DNA of 64,000 bases from Betaproteobacteria bacterium (GCA_004293675.1 READ01000014.1:62001-126000), one strand, 5' to 3'. Positions 53,295 to 62,586 are shown, numbered from the stretch's first letter. Notes: generated by a model from the letters alone, not told the origin. Numbers and translations: made by a program.

Positions 53295-53717
53295 TTAGAA
53301 CGGCTTCAATACGACCAAAAACACAATCGCAAACAGCGCGAAAACAGGGAGTTCGTTGATTACGCGAAAAAACTTTTCGGACTTTGAATTCTGATTGTTG
53401 GCAAACGCCCGCAAATACCCGAAACAGAGCAGGTGAAACACGACCAAAGCCACAACGAAAAGTAATTTCGACATCATCCATCGACCGGTGATTCCGTAGC
53501 CGAGCCACAGGTAGAGGCCGCTGGCCAGCGTGAGCACAGCCCCCGGTGTCATGATGCCCCAGAACAGTTTTCGCTCCATGATCTTGAATCGCGCGTCGCC
53601 TTTAGCGTCGTTTTCGGCGAGTGCTTGCGTGTGATACACGAAGAGCCGCGGCAAATAGAAAATCGCCGACATCCACGTAACCATAAAAATAATATGTAGC
53701 GATTTGATCCAGAGCAT
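53295..53717 (-). CDS. hemJ: Protoporphyrinogen oxidase HemJ
   Basis: HemJ is a small membrane protein that oxidises protoporphyrinogen IX in haem synthesis. The 140 residues begin MLWIKSLHIIFMVTWMSAIF, carrying the conserved His, and continue YLPRLFVYH. About four hydrophobic segments follow. The similarity is also to the CopD family. It lies three bases after the hydrolase gene stop and probably shares its operon. Confidence 0.85.
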   Translation of the reverse strand: MLWIKSLHIIFMVTWMSAIFYLPRLFVYHTQALAENDAKGDARFKIMERKLFWGIMTPGAVLTLASGLYLWLGYGITGRWMMSKLLFVVALVVFHLLCFGYLRAFANNQNSKSEKFFRVINELPVFALFAIVFLVVLKPF

Positions 53718-53720
53718 GCG

Positions 53721-54344
53721 CTATTTTCCTTGCACGAGCTCAAAGCAATGGCGTTGCACCAGTGCCTTGAGCTCAATCAATCGCCCGTGGAAGAAATGTC
53801 CGGTATCTGGGAACACAACGACGGGGAGCGCTTGCGGACGCGCCCAGTTCATCACATCGGCGAGCGAAACGACGTCGTCGGCTTCGCCGTGAACGATCAG
53901 CGTGTCTTTCGGCACAGCGGCAATTTGGAAACGACCCACCGCGGGACCCACCAGCACGAGTTTGTCAGGGTTCGAGCGCGGTAACAACCTCGACTGCACG
54001 TAGCAACCAAATGAAAAACCAGCCGCGATCAAGGGCGTTGCTGCGGGCACTAATGTCCGCGCGTGATCGAGTACCGCTGCGGCGTCCTCGGTTTCGCCGA
54101 TCCCTTCATCGAAGCTTCCAGCACTGGCTCCGACGCCTCGAAAATTGAAGCACATCACACCGCAGCCAAGCTCAGAGAACGCGCGCGCCAAAGTTTGCAC
54201 GACCTTATTGTCCATCGTTCCGCCGTGTGTGGGCAGCGGGTGGCAGATCAGCGCGAGGGCTTTGGGCGCGGCGTCGGCGGGGGCACTGAAACGAATTTCG
54301 AGTGGGCCCGCGGGGCCGTCGATGAGCGTGGGAATGGCTGACAT
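53721..54344 (-). CDS. Alpha/beta hydrolase
   Basis: The 207-residue product has HPLPTHGGTMDNKVVQTLAR, FNFRGVGASAGSFDEGIGE, and the nucleophile box AAGFSFGCYVQSR, with DTLIVHGEADDVV as the acid segment and DTGHFFHG as the histidine. It resembles small dienelactone-hydrolase-like or YcjY-like esterases. It is three bases from hemJ. The substrate is unknown. Confidence 0.87.
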   Translation of the reverse strand: MSAIPTLIDGPAGPLEIRFSAPADAAPKALALICHPLPTHGGTMDNKVVQTLARAFSELGCGVMCFNFRGVGASAGSFDEGIGETEDAAAVLDHARTLVPAATPLIAAGFSFGCYVQSRLLPRSNPDKLVLVGPAVGRFQIAAVPKDTLIVHGEADDVVSLADVMNWARPQALPVVVFPDTGHFFHGRLIELKALVQRHCFELVQGK

Positions 54345-54369
54345 ATAACCAATTTTACGGCGCGGCAGG

Positions 54370-55434
54370 CTATTTAGAGCGGTAGCCGAAACGCGCGAGC
54401 AGCACCAGCGTCGCCACGAACGGCCAGAGCAGCGCCACGGTGCGCGTCAATCCGTTGAGATTCAATAGCTGACCGTAGTGCCAGCTAAAGAGCGCCAACG
54501 GCGCTTTCGCAGTCACCAAATCAGGAATCAACAACGACACCAATACGCTACTCAAAAGCGCGACACCAGCGATCACCGATTTCACGGCGCGCGGCAACCA
54601 AAACAGCGCGGTGAGCAAAATTGCACCAAGCGCAAGCCCCAAGGTGTGACCCGGACGCAACCAAATCTCCCACGCCGCAGGGGTCAAAAACCATTGGGCG
54701 GCCGTTGTTTTGAGCAACACCGCCAGCGCGATGACCGTCATGAGCGCGAGCCCGCCCAACCAACGTTTGCGCATCGCCAAATCGGTGAACAATCCAATTC
54801 CGACAAGCGCCGCGCTCGTTTGCGCGATCTCTACGGCGAGCACCGCGGGCTCGAAGCTACCCGAAGTTCCGGGATGAAACACTGCGCCAAACAGCGGAAT
54901 CCCGGGGTTGGCTTGCGCGGCGAGCCAGACCAAAAGCAGCACGATGATTAGGTCACCCGTCGCGCCGTCGATGAACAGCGCTTCGCGTGCGCTACGTAAG
55001 TGACGCACCAGTCGCGTTGATTGCACCAGGTATGTTCCGAGCAGCGCACCGGCGGCCGCGCCCAACACGTTAGCCAAAATGTCGACGGCACTGGCCACCC
55101 TCGTCGGTAGCCACAGCTGGAGCATTTCTAAGCTCAGCGACACGGCGGCTGCGAAAAATATCGTTGCGACCCAGCGCGGCCAGAAACGCCAAGCGACTGG
55201 CCAGCAAGCCGATAGCGCCACGCCAAAGGGCAGGTAGGCCACCACGTTAAAGAGCGCGTCCGCGTAAGACCAACGTGTGGTCAGCGTAGCCGTCGATTGG
55301 AGCAAGTTTTTTGCAGGCGCAACCCAGCCGGTAAACGGTTGCAAACTCGCATAGACAATCACCAAAAAGCAAAACAGCGCGACCCAAAACGGTAGATGAT
55401 TTCTGCGCTCGCTTGCTGTCGCGACGGGCTTCAT
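54370..55434 (-). CDS. VanZ-family membrane protein
   Basis: The product of 354 residues is an integral membrane protein with roughly nine hydrophobic segments. The VanZ-like domain at the N-terminus has YADALFNVVAYLPFGVALSA and the conserved EMLQLWLPTRVASAVDILAN. VanZ domains are implicated in envelope stress or glycopeptide tolerance; no resistance is inferred here. The C-terminal half has no assigned domain. Confidence 0.8.
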   Translation of the reverse strand: MKPVATASERRNHLPFWVALFCFLVIVYASLQPFTGWVAPAKNLLQSTATLTTRWSYADALFNVVAYLPFGVALSACWPVAWRFWPRWVATIFFAAAVSLSLEMLQLWLPTRVASAVDILANVLGAAAGALLGTYLVQSTRLVRHLRSAREALFIDGATGDLIIVLLLVWLAAQANPGIPLFGAVFHPGTSGSFEPAVLAVEIAQTSAALVGIGLFTDLAMRKRWLGGLALMTVIALAVLLKTTAAQWFLTPAAWEIWLRPGHTLGLALGAILLTALFWLPRAVKSVIAGVALLSSVLVSLLIPDLVTAKAPLALFSWHYGQLLNLNGLTRTVALLWPFVATLVLLARFGYRSK

Positions 55435-55477
55435 GGTGCGAGCTCGTCGGCTGAATCAGCAATTGAATCGGCGTGGT

Positions 55478-56431
55478 TCACAGGTAGGCGTGATCGACCT
55501 TAAAGCCCACCGGTGCCATCGGGCTCGCATCAATGTAGAGCTTGATTTCCAGCTCGCCAGCGGCGTCCAATCCGCGCACCAAGTTGGCGTTTGCAGGTGC
55601 GTACTGTGCGGGAGAAAATACGCGCCGCGCCAAGGGCTCACCGCCCACGGCATCGAGAGTCAATACGAGCGATGGGAGCGCCGCCGCTCGAGATCCCGTA
55701 TTGCGAAGTGTGGCGGTGAAAATGAGCAAGCCCTTGTGTGCCGGATCAGCGGCCAGATCGGCTCCGACAAAGCCCAAATCACTGGGGCGCTGCGGTGGCG
55801 CTACTTGGCAATGAATCGGGCGACAGAGCGCCGTCAACGCCGGTGCACTTGCAGGGAGGTAGCTGGCGATTTCGTCACGAAACCAGTAAGCAGATTGCGC
55901 AATCAGCAGCATGCTAAACACCAGTGCAGCAGCGCCGTAGCCCACCCGCTGCCACGGTGATAGCGGCTTCGCTCCGGGCTTCCATTCGAATGGGGTGTGT
56001 CCGATCCCCGGCGGCTCAACTCGGGCGTCGTCGGCCTTGATGTCACCCAGAAACGGATCGCTTCGAACGCTGGCAGCATTCGACGGTGTAACGGTGCTCG
56101 CGTTGATCGCCATTGCAACAGTGGATCGCGTTTGCGTGTTTGGCGCCGGATTGGGTTGAGCATACGCCGCTGCCCGCGGCTTCTCGTCAGCGTCAACCGT
56201 GGGCGCGTGCTGCACTGCCGGGATGCCCGGAACGATCGTGTGCGGGGATTCGAATTCGTCGTGCTCTTCGGGCTGGCTGGGGCTGAGCGTGCCTTCAACC
56301 AAATGCTCGCGAGCATCGAAAATGCCCCGGCATGCGCCACAGCGCACCAATCCGGCGTGCGTGCGAACGTGCTCGTCGCGCACGCGGAAACGGGCACGGC
56401 AATGGGGGCACTGGGTAATCGCGGAGCTCAG
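55478..56431 (-). CDS. DUF3426 zinc-ribbon membrane protein, probable CTG start
   Basis: The 317-residue product has an N-terminal zinc ribbon with two CxxC pairs, CPHC (residues 7-10) and CGAC, followed by a Pro/Ala-rich linker, one membrane segment (AALVFSMLLIAQSAYWF) and a DUF3426 domain. From the zinc ribbon upstream there is no ATG, GTG or TTG in frame until the frame closes. CTG at 56431 has an AGAGGA site six bases upstream and gives a complete zinc ribbon. The GTG at 56383 would delete the first CxxC. The gene follows prmA by 83 bases. Confidence 0.85.
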   Translation of the reverse strand: MSSAITQCPHCRARFRVRDEHVRTHAGLVRCGACRGIFDAREHLVEGTLSPSQPEEHDEFESPHTIVPGIPAVQHAPTVDADEKPRAAAYAQPNPAPNTQTRSTVAMAINASTVTPSNAASVRSDPFLGDIKADDARVEPPGIGHTPFEWKPGAKPLSPWQRVGYGAAALVFSMLLIAQSAYWFRDEIASYLPASAPALTALCRPIHCQVAPPQRPSDLGFVGADLAADPAHKGLLIFTATLRNTGSRAAALPSLVLTLDAVGGEPLARRVFSPAQYAPANANLVRGLDAAGELEIKLYIDASPMAPVGFKVDHAYL

Positions 56432-56514
56432 AAACTGTCCTCTGGTTATGCGTGTTCGTGGGTGAAAGCGTAACCGATTCGCGCGATGAGCGTCGTTGGA
56501 GCGTTAACCGTTGG

Positions 56515-57417
56515 TTAGCTGAGTCGTTGCCCTGTCATTAGCACCCAGCCGTCGCGCTCTGCGGCGACCGACACGATTAACCAAGGCGCGTAGGCCTCAA
56601 TAATTCGCTCAACTTGCGGTGCCAGAATTCCGGCCATCGCGAGCCTTCCGCCGATTTTGACGTGACTGGCGATCGCAGGCGCGAGCACCGTGAGTGGTCC
56701 GGCCAAGATATTGGCCACCACGACATCGAACGCACCCTGCGTCGAATCGCTCGATACCTCGTAGCGCGCGGTGAGCTTATTGGCGGCCGTATTGAGTTGC
56801 GATGTTTCAATGGCTTGTGAATCGATGTCAACGCCGAGCACATCAGCCGCGCCGAGTGCGCTCGCAGCCATCGCCAAAATGCCCGAGCCACAACCGTAAT
56901 CGAGCACTGTGTTGCCGCCAAGCGCTTGCTGCGTCAACCATTGCAAACAAAGCCGTGTCGTGGGGTGTGTGCCAGTGCCAAACGCCAAGCCCGGATCAAC
57001 CCGCAAGTTGATGGCGCTGGGTGTCGGTGGCTCGCACCAGGTCGGAACAATCCACAGCGCTGGCGTAATTTCAATCGGTTCAAACTGTGCCTGCGTGGCG
57101 CGAACCCAATCGGTTTCCGGTACAACACGAAATTCATGCGGCCCGAGGGCTGCGTTGGATTGGGCGCGCAGGTTTATCCAGATCGCCTCAATGGCGTCTG
57201 TCGCAACGTCGCTGTCAAAGAGTGCGGCGATGCGGCTATCGGCCCAGCGCTGATCGAGCGCCATGCCGGGTTCACCAAAAATGGGTTGCTCGGCGTCGCT
57301 CTCAGCGTTGAGATCCGCCACATCGACTGCAAGCGCGCCCGATTCCATCAGTGCGTCAGCGATTGCATCGGCCGCTTCGCCCTTGACTGCGCCGGAAATC
57401 TCAATCCACGACGTCAT
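56515..57417 (-). CDS. prmA: Ribosomal protein L11 methyltransferase
   Basis: PrmA trimethylates ribosomal protein L11. The 300-residue product has an N-terminal domain, then the SAM-binding part with DPGLAFGTGTHPTTRLCLQW, GNTVLDYGCGSGILAMAASA and DVVVANILAGPL. The ATG at 57417 is used; the frame runs to 57498. It lies 19 bases after the accC stop in the conserved accB-accC-prmA order. Confidence 0.95.
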   Translation of the reverse strand: MTSWIEISGAVKGEAADAIADALMESGALAVDVADLNAESDAEQPIFGEPGMALDQRWADSRIAALFDSDVATDAIEAIWINLRAQSNAALGPHEFRVVPETDWVRATQAQFEPIEITPALWIVPTWCEPPTPSAINLRVDPGLAFGTGTHPTTRLCLQWLTQQALGGNTVLDYGCGSGILAMAASALGAADVLGVDIDSQAIETSQLNTAANKLTARYEVSSDSTQGAFDVVVANILAGPLTVLAPAIASHVKIGGRLAMAGILAPQVERIIEAYAPWLIVSVAAERDGWVLMTGQRLS

Positions 57418-57436
57418 CGGTTCGACTTCGGTTGAG

Positions 57437-58795
57437 TCATTTGCGACGTTCCGCCAGCTTCGCCATGCGCTGCTCAAGATAGTGAATCGAAAATCCACCT
57501 TTAATGAATGCAGCGTCGTCCATCAATTCACGATGCAGTGGCGCATTGGTTTTTATGCCTTCAACGATGAGTTCTGAGAGCGCAATACGCATCCGCGCAA
57601 TGGCTTGTTCGCGAGTCGCGCCGTAAGAGAGCAGCTTGCCGATCATCGAATCGTAGTTGGGCGGCACAAAATAATTGCTGTACACGTGTGAATCCACGCG
57701 AATGCCGGGGCCGCCGGGCGGATGCCAATTGGTGATTCGACCGGGCGAGGGTACGAACGAATTCGGGTCTTCGGCGTTGATGCGGCATTCGATGGCGTGG
57801 CCACGTTTGATGATGTCCTTTTGTCGGAGCGTCATCTTCATATTGGCGGCGATTTTGATTTGCTCTTGCACAATATCAATGCCAGTGATGAGCTCAGTGA
57901 CGGGATGCTCCACTTGCACGCGGGTGTTCATTTCGATGAAAAAGAACTCGCCGTTTTCGTACAAAAATTCGAACGTTCCAGCACCGCGATAGCCAATCTT
58001 TCGGCAAGCCTCAGCGCAGCGCTCACCAATTTTGGCAATCAGCTTTTCCGGAATGCCGGGTGCGGGTGCCTCTTCGATAATCTTTTGATGACGACGCTGC
58101 ATTGAGCAATCGCGCTCGCCCAAGTAGACAGCGTTTTTGTGCTGATCGGCGAGGATTTGAATTTCAATGTGGCGTGGGTTTTCAAGGAATTTTTCCATGT
58201 AGACCGTGCCATTGTTGAACGCCGCGAGCGCTTCGCCCTTCGTGAGCGTCACCGCATTGATGAGCGCGCCTTCGGTGTGAACGACTCGCATGCCACGTCC
58301 ACCGCCGCCGCCCGAAGCTTTGATGATGACCGGATAGCCGATTGAGCGGGCGATTTTGGTGATTTCACGCGGGTCATCGGGCAGCGCGCCGTCAACACCC
58401 GGCACCACCGGAACGCCCGCCTTTTTCATTGCGGCTTTGGCCGACACTTTGTCGCCCATCAAGCGAATCGTCTCAGCGCGGGGTCCAATGAACACAAATC
58501 CCGATTTCTCGACCTTTTCCGAGAAATCGGCGTTCTCCGAGAGAAAACCGTAACCCGGATGAATCGCTTGGGCGTCAGTGACCTCGGCCGCAGCGATGAT
58601 TGAGGGTACGTTTAAGTAGCTTTGCGCAGACGGCGCAGGACCGATACAAATCGATTCGTCGGCGAGCTTGACGTACTTGGCGTCTGCATCGGCTTCGGAA
58701 TAAACAACAACCGTTTTGATGCCCATTTCGCGGCACGCGCGCTGAATACGTAGCGCGATTTCACCGCGATTGGCGATCAGAATTTTTTCGAACAT
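57437..58795 (-). CDS. accC: Acetyl-CoA carboxylase, biotin carboxylase subunit
   Basis: AccC carboxylates biotin on AccB with ATP, the first step to malonyl-CoA. The product has 452 residues from the ATG at 58795, beginning [20 protein letters not shown]. The ATP-grasp region [13 protein letters not shown] and [15 protein letters not shown] are intact. The usual E. coli length is 449. The frame extends upstream 13 residues, but the ATG start agrees with the family. Confidence 0.97.
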   Translation of the reverse strand: MFEKILIANRGEIALRIQRACREMGIKTVVVYSEADADAKYVKLADESICIGPAPSAQSYLNVPSIIAAAEVTDAQAIHPGYGFLSENADFSEKVEKSGFVFIGPRAETIRLMGDKVSAKAAMKKAGVPVVPGVDGALPDDPREITKIARSIGYPVIIKASGGGGGRGMRVVHTEGALINAVTLTKGEALAAFNNGTVYMEKFLENPRHIEIQILADQHKNAVYLGERDCSMQRRHQKIIEEAPAPGIPEKLIAKIGERCAEACRKIGYRGAGTFEFLYENGEFFFIEMNTRVQVEHPVTELITGIDIVQEQIKIAANMKMTLRQKDIIKRGHAIECRINAEDPNSFVPSPGRITNWHPPGGPGIRVDSHVYSNYFVPPNYDSMIGKLLSYGATREQAIARMRIALSELIVEGIKTNAPLHRELMDDAAFIKGGFSIHYLEQRMAKLAERRK

Positions 58796-58849
58796 CACCG
58801 GCGGCGGCGTTCTGGAGACAAGGGATAGCGCCATTGCTTAGTCTTCCGC

Positions 58850-59323
58850 CTAGTCGATCAACACGAGCACTTGGCCGTATTCCACGGCTTGGCCCGATTC
58901 GACCATGATCGCTTTGACCACACCCGATTTGTCAGCCTCGATTTCGTTCATGAGCTTCATGGCTTCGATGATGCAGATGGTGTCACCGACCGACACGGTG
59001 CTGCCCACTTCAATAAACGGCTTCGATCCGGGCGACGGCGAGCGATAGAACGTGCCGACCATGGGCGACTTGACGCCGTGCGCGGTGGGCTCAGCGGGCG
59101 CTGGGGCGGGCGCGGCTGCGGCAACCGGTGCCGCTACTGGCGCGGCTACGGCTGGCATGGGCGCGGGTGCCATCATCGGCGCGGCGTATTGCATCATCGG
59201 GATCGCTTGGTTGGCGACCGTCCGCGTGATCCGAACTTTCTCTTCGCCCTCGGTGACTTCGAGCTCGGCGATGCCGGATTCTTGAACCAGTTCAATTAGT
59301 GTTTTGAGTTTGCGCAAATCCAT
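58850..59323 (-). CDS. accB: Acetyl-CoA carboxylase, biotin carboxyl carrier protein
   Basis: AccB carries the biotin arm. The C-terminal biotinyl domain has the lysine site EAMKLMNEI with Lys123, preceded by an Ala/Pro-rich linker (residues about 45-82). The 157-residue length is normal. It lies 54 bases from accC. In many betaproteobacteria aroQ precedes accB; here the 571 bases upstream lack a gene. Confidence 0.97.
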   Translation of the reverse strand: MDLRKLKTLIELVQESGIAELEVTEGEEKVRITRTVANQAIPMMQYAAPMMAPAPMPAVAAPVAAPVAAAAPAPAPAEPTAHGVKSPMVGTFYRSPSPGSKPFIEVGSTVSVGDTICIIEAMKLMNEIEADKSGVVKAIMVESGQAVEYGQVLVLID

Positions 59324-59711
59324 GCGGGAAGTCTCCTGTGGCGGGATGAGTGAGCGCTACCGAGCAGAATAATCTGGCCTGTAGCAGCGATTGATTCGGA
59401 AGTGACGTTCGGTTCAGAAGCGCGCAGCGTGCGCGGGTCGGCAAGACGACGTGGGTGACGAACGATGACGGGCGAAACGCGAGACCTGAGCGGCTATTGC
59501 CATTGCGGATTCGTTTGCTTCGTACGCTTTCGCCGGATCAAGGAGCCGCGAATTAGCCGAAGTTAAAGTTGCGATGCGCGCAATTCTGCACGAAATCAAA
59601 GTTTGTTGCTAGAAGGCGACAAAAATTCTTTGCGGGTCAGCGTAAATTTGTTCGGCGGCGGGAGACGGATCTCGCGTAATGAGCCCGTGCTATTGCTTTA
59701 GAAATCGATTT
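59324..59711 (-). other. Gene-free region upstream of accB
   Basis: The 388 bases between the accB start and the AT-rich element show no supported gene. A 61-codon minus frame (59414-59599) has no ribosome site. No recognisable remnant of AroQ (GPNLN motif) was found. The accB promoter must lie here, but no clear -35/-10 pair was identified. Confidence 0.5.
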
Positions 59712-59825
59712 AGCTATCGCTGTGTACGCCAAATGAAATAAGGCGTATCAACGAAATTTAAACAAAATCAAAAAACATTGAAAAACGCCCGACGCCCTTA
59801 ATTCGTAGGGCTTCTAGGAAGGAAG
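59712..59825. repeat. AT-rich paired-hairpin intergenic element, copy D
   Basis: Copy D opens with AGCTATCGCTGTGTACG. The first hairpin CGCC...GGCG is imperfect in the middle, the second GCCCTTAATTCGTAGGGC has a GCCCT-AGGGC core, and the end differs (CTTCTAGGAAGG). It lies between the TlpA-like gene and accB. It is less like the others at its 3' end. Confidence 0.55.
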
Positions 59826-59894
59826 CTGTTGGTCTGGCGCGAAATAGCGGATCTCTGCCGGTGCCGCTCGTTCGTTTGACGAAATAAGACGACG

Positions 59895-60419
59895 TTAGGC
59901 GAAAATAGCCTTTATTTCGTCGTACTTGAGTTTTCCTACACGGCGCAACATGACTGCGCTTTGCGGTGAAAAGACCAGTGTGAACGGCAAAACACCTTGT
60001 GGATTGCCCATGGTTTTTAATGCTTCCAGCCAGGCCGGGTCGGCCAGCAGCACCGGGTAGTTCACTTTCAATTCTTTGGCAAAGCGCTCAACGGCTGGCC
60101 GACGATCGATGGCGATACCGACAAATTGCAGGCCTTTGTCAGCAAATTCACGTTGCGCTTGCACAAACTCGGGCATTTCCTCACGACACGGCCCGCACCA
60201 CGTTGCCCAAAAATTCACAATCAAAGTTTTACCGCGCCATTGGGATATTGGCAGCGTCGCGCCGTCGAGCGACTCGAAGCTCGCGTCTAAAAGTCGCGCC
60301 TCGTCGCCAGCGACCACGCCGCGATTGAGCCACCAGTAGCCGCCGAGCGCGCCCGCACCGCAAGCCGCCAAGCCCGCGCCACCCAAAAGCAGCGTTCGCC
60401 GCGTGTTTGACAGGCTCAT
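59895..60419 (-). CDS. TlpA-like thiol:disulfide reductase
   Basis: The 174-residue product begins with a Tat-like stretch, SNTRRTLLLGGAGLAA, and has the thioredoxin-like active site ATWCGPCREE (Cys75 and Cys78). It is exported or anchored in the periplasm and probably reduces cysteines for cytochrome c maturation or another target. It overlaps the DsbD-N gene by four bases (ATGA), so the two are coexpressed. Confidence 0.9.
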   Translation of the reverse strand: MSLSNTRRTLLLGGAGLAACGAGALGGYWWLNRGVVAGDEARLLDASFESLDGATLPISQWRGKTLIVNFWATWCGPCREEMPEFVQAQREFADKGLQFVGIAIDRRPAVERFAKELKVNYPVLLADPAWLEALKTMGNPQGVLPFTLVFSPQSAVMLRRVGKLKYDEIKAIFA

Positions 60420-60979
60420 TGCCCGCTCACTTGCTTCTTAAACATTGATGACAAGCCCGGTTTGGCCAGCTCATTGGGTGCCACATCCCGCGAGTTGCGG
60501 GCGAGCGTAAAGGTGCGCTTGGTCGGCGGGTAGCACACGCCAGCAACTTCCGAGCAGCCTTGAAAGATCACCGTGAGCTGGGTTTTTCCGGCGCTCGGGA
60601 TGTCTTTGGCGGCGATCAAGCTGACCGGGCGATCGAATACCTTGACTCGACCAAACGATGGATCGTCTTTGTTTTTGCCAGCAGCGCTAGCGTCCTGCTT
60701 AAACGAATCGATAGTCAGTGGGGTGTCACCGCCGCGCTGAAATTCGAATCGATCTCGAAACAGATAATGACCGGCGAGCACATCGAATTTAAGCAACACC
60801 TGACCGTCGCGAACCGATGCTGAAGCAACGAATGCGTCGTCCACCGGCAGCGGCGCGGGAGGCGGGGTTTGCGCACTGACTGAGCTTGCAACCGCCGAAG
60901 CTGCAAAAAGCGTCGTGCCAGCCACCTTCGCAAAGAATTGGCATAAACGCTGCGCACGATTTGGATTCATTCCTGTCAT
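60416..60979 (-). CDS. Stand-alone DsbD N-terminal (alpha) domain protein
   Basis: The 187-residue product has a signal peptide (about 1-36, ending SVSAQ) and the DsbD-alpha fold with the two cysteines Cys142 and Cys149 in QGCSEVAGVCYPPTKR. In E. coli this domain is fused to a membrane domain and a second thioredoxin; here it is separate and the membrane part is not encoded nearby. The overlapping TlpA gene is the likely partner. The start at 60979 rather than 60970 is uncertain. Confidence 0.85.
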   Translation of the reverse strand: MTGMNPNRAQRLCQFFAKVAGTTLFAASAVASSVSAQTPPPAPLPVDDAFVASASVRDGQVLLKFDVLAGHYLFRDRFEFQRGGDTPLTIDSFKQDASAAGKNKDDPSFGRVKVFDRPVSLIAAKDIPSAGKTQLTVIFQGCSEVAGVCYPPTKRTFTLARNSRDVAPNELAKPGLSSMFKKQVSGQ

Positions 60980-61071
60980 ACTTTCATCTGTGTTCAGCCG
61001 CTAATGGCGAAGCGCTCGTTTGCGATGACACGCCGTGTTGCGATCATCGTTTTGGCTTGAAGGGAAGTTGC

Positions 61072-61515
61072 ATGCCACTGTTATTAATTGGAATTCTATT
61101 TGCGCTGCCGATTTTGGACATCTACGCCACCCTTCGATTCGCCGAAGCGCTGGGCGTTCCCGGTTGGGCGATGTTTATTCCTGGCGTTTTGCTGGGCTGG
61201 GGCTTGATGCGGCGCGAGACGCGCACGCTGAAATCGCGCTTCATTGGCGCGGTGGAGGGCTTATCCGTCCACGGCATGGTGTTTGACAGCGGGCGGCGCT
61301 TGATCGCGGCCGTGTTGCTGCTGTTGCCCGGTTTCGTCAGCGACGTGTTTGCGCTGTTTCTGCTTTTGATGCCCAATCGCTCGACCAGCCCCATGGCTGC
61401 GGCCTCGGTCGGTGGTGTAAGTAATGGCTCGACTTCATCCCAAACAACAAGAAAGCCCAGCGTTGGCGGGGCTTCCGGGGCTACAGTTGATGGCGAGTAT
61501 CGCCGCGTTGAGTAA
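61072..61515 (+). CDS. FxsA-family membrane protein
   Basis: The 147-residue product starts MPLLLIGILFALPILDIYAT and has about three hydrophobic segments with LLLLPGFVSDVFALFLLLMP, typical of FxsA, a small inner-membrane protein. The C-terminus has a Ser/Thr-rich tail. AGGGA lies about eight bases before the ATG. Divergent from the DsbD-N gene, 92 bases apart. Confidence 0.88.
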   Translation: MPLLLIGILFALPILDIYATLRFAEALGVPGWAMFIPGVLLGWGLMRRETRTLKSRFIGAVEGLSVHGMVFDSGRRLIAAVLLLLPGFVSDVFALFLLLMPNRSTSPMAAASVGGVSNGSTSSQTTRKPSVGGASGATVDGEYRRVE

Positions 61516-61529
61516 CGCGTTTGGCGGTG

Positions 61530-61561
61530 ATTAACGGCGAGTCTGACGACTCGCCGTTAAT
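61530..61561. terminator. Perfect 14-bp hairpin between convergent genes
   Basis: ATTAACGGCGAGTC and GACTCGCCGTTAAT pair perfectly around TGAC. It separates the fxsA-like gene from the convergent secreted-protein gene. The T-tract is absent at the immediate 3' side on either strand, so it may work as a factor-dependent or structural terminator. Confidence 0.7.
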
Positions 61562-61564
61562 GAA

Positions 61565-62449
61565 TCACTTTTTCGGTGCGTCTGGCAGAGTGCGAACTGG
61601 ACCAATTTCGACTGAGCTCGATTGCTTGGTCATCGACCGGAACGCCGCAGTTTCCATGAAGCGATCAATCATTCCGGCGAGCTTGTCTGCAGGAATTGAT
61701 TTTTGAACGTCGATCGCCGTGGATTCGGGATCGTAAATCTTGCGGAAATCGTGACGCGATTCCTGAGTGATGACTTTCATGGTTTTGGCGTCAAGCGTTG
61801 TCACAGTGGCGTAAAAAAACGGCGCCAGATACGTTTTGGAACGCACCTGATCTTTATTGGGCGTTTCCACATCGTCGCCGAGTGATAAACCGATCTCGGA
61901 TTCAAAGTTCGATCCGTCGACGCTGATGGAGCCGCCTTCGAGTGGCTGCACATAAAGCCCTACGCCCGTGAGCTTGCTGCCCATCCCCGAGCGCGCGCTG
62001 AGCAACCACTTCGGCGTGACAAGCACGATCTGATCCCAGTCTTTGCGCTGCGGCATCGATTCGATCAAACTCACAGCGCGCTTGTAGACATAGGCTTCGC
62101 GATCCTGCGGCAATACAGTCGTCGGCGTCTCCTCGGGTGCGAGCGTCAAAAAGACACGATTGGATTGCGGGTGCTCGATTGCGAGCGCACGATCTAGGCC
62201 GCGCAAAACAGCGTAATTCACACCTTGGTCGGGAACGGTGACCGTCTGCCGTGTGTGGTTGTCGATGAAATTCGTGCCCACAGTCTGCTTTTGGCGAACG
62301 ACGCTGAATTGATCGCCTACGGCCGAAATTAGCGCAATGTTTTTTGGTGGCGTGTTGGCCAGCGCCGGGGCGGAGATCAAGGCGCAAGCACCCACCCAAG
62401 CTGCGACACTCGCCACGACGGTAACAAAAACTGAATGTGATTGACGCAT
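61565..62449 (-). CDS. Secreted protein of unknown function
   Basis: The 294-residue product has a signal peptide (about 1-32, ending APALANT) and no recognised domain. Features are GVNYAVLRGLDRALAIEHPQ, then a region with DPESTAIDVQKSIPADKLAG. It has no cysteine motif or membrane segment after the signal. It is 138 bases from lgt on the same strand. I could not assign a family. Confidence 0.7.
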   Translation of the reverse strand: MRQSHSVFVTVVASVAAWVGACALISAPALANTPPKNIALISAVGDQFSVVRQKQTVGTNFIDNHTRQTVTVPDQGVNYAVLRGLDRALAIEHPQSNRVFLTLAPEETPTTVLPQDREAYVYKRAVSLIESMPQRKDWDQIVLVTPKWLLSARSGMGSKLTGVGLYVQPLEGGSISVDGSNFESEIGLSLGDDVETPNKDQVRSKTYLAPFFYATVTTLDAKTMKVITQESRHDFRKIYDPESTAIDVQKSIPADKLAGMIDRFMETAAFRSMTKQSSSVEIGPVRTLPDAPKK

Positions 62450-62586
62450 GTGGGTCGCTCCTCGTTGATCGATGGGCGCATTGTGAAATGCTCCGTGCCT
62501 CGTTCAAATGGTTTTGCGACGAAGCACACAAAAACCTCCGCCAAACGCGGCTATCGAACACTTAGCGGCTTCGAAGGTGCCGACAG

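Noticed and set aside
54370-55434. VanZ-like gene as a glycopeptide resistance determinant
   Set aside because: No vanHAX genes are near; VanZ-like domains are widespread in membrane proteins with unknown roles.
59414-59599. Minus-strand 61-codon frame upstream of accB
   Set aside because: It has no ribosome site and is compositionally like shadow frames; no family resemblance.
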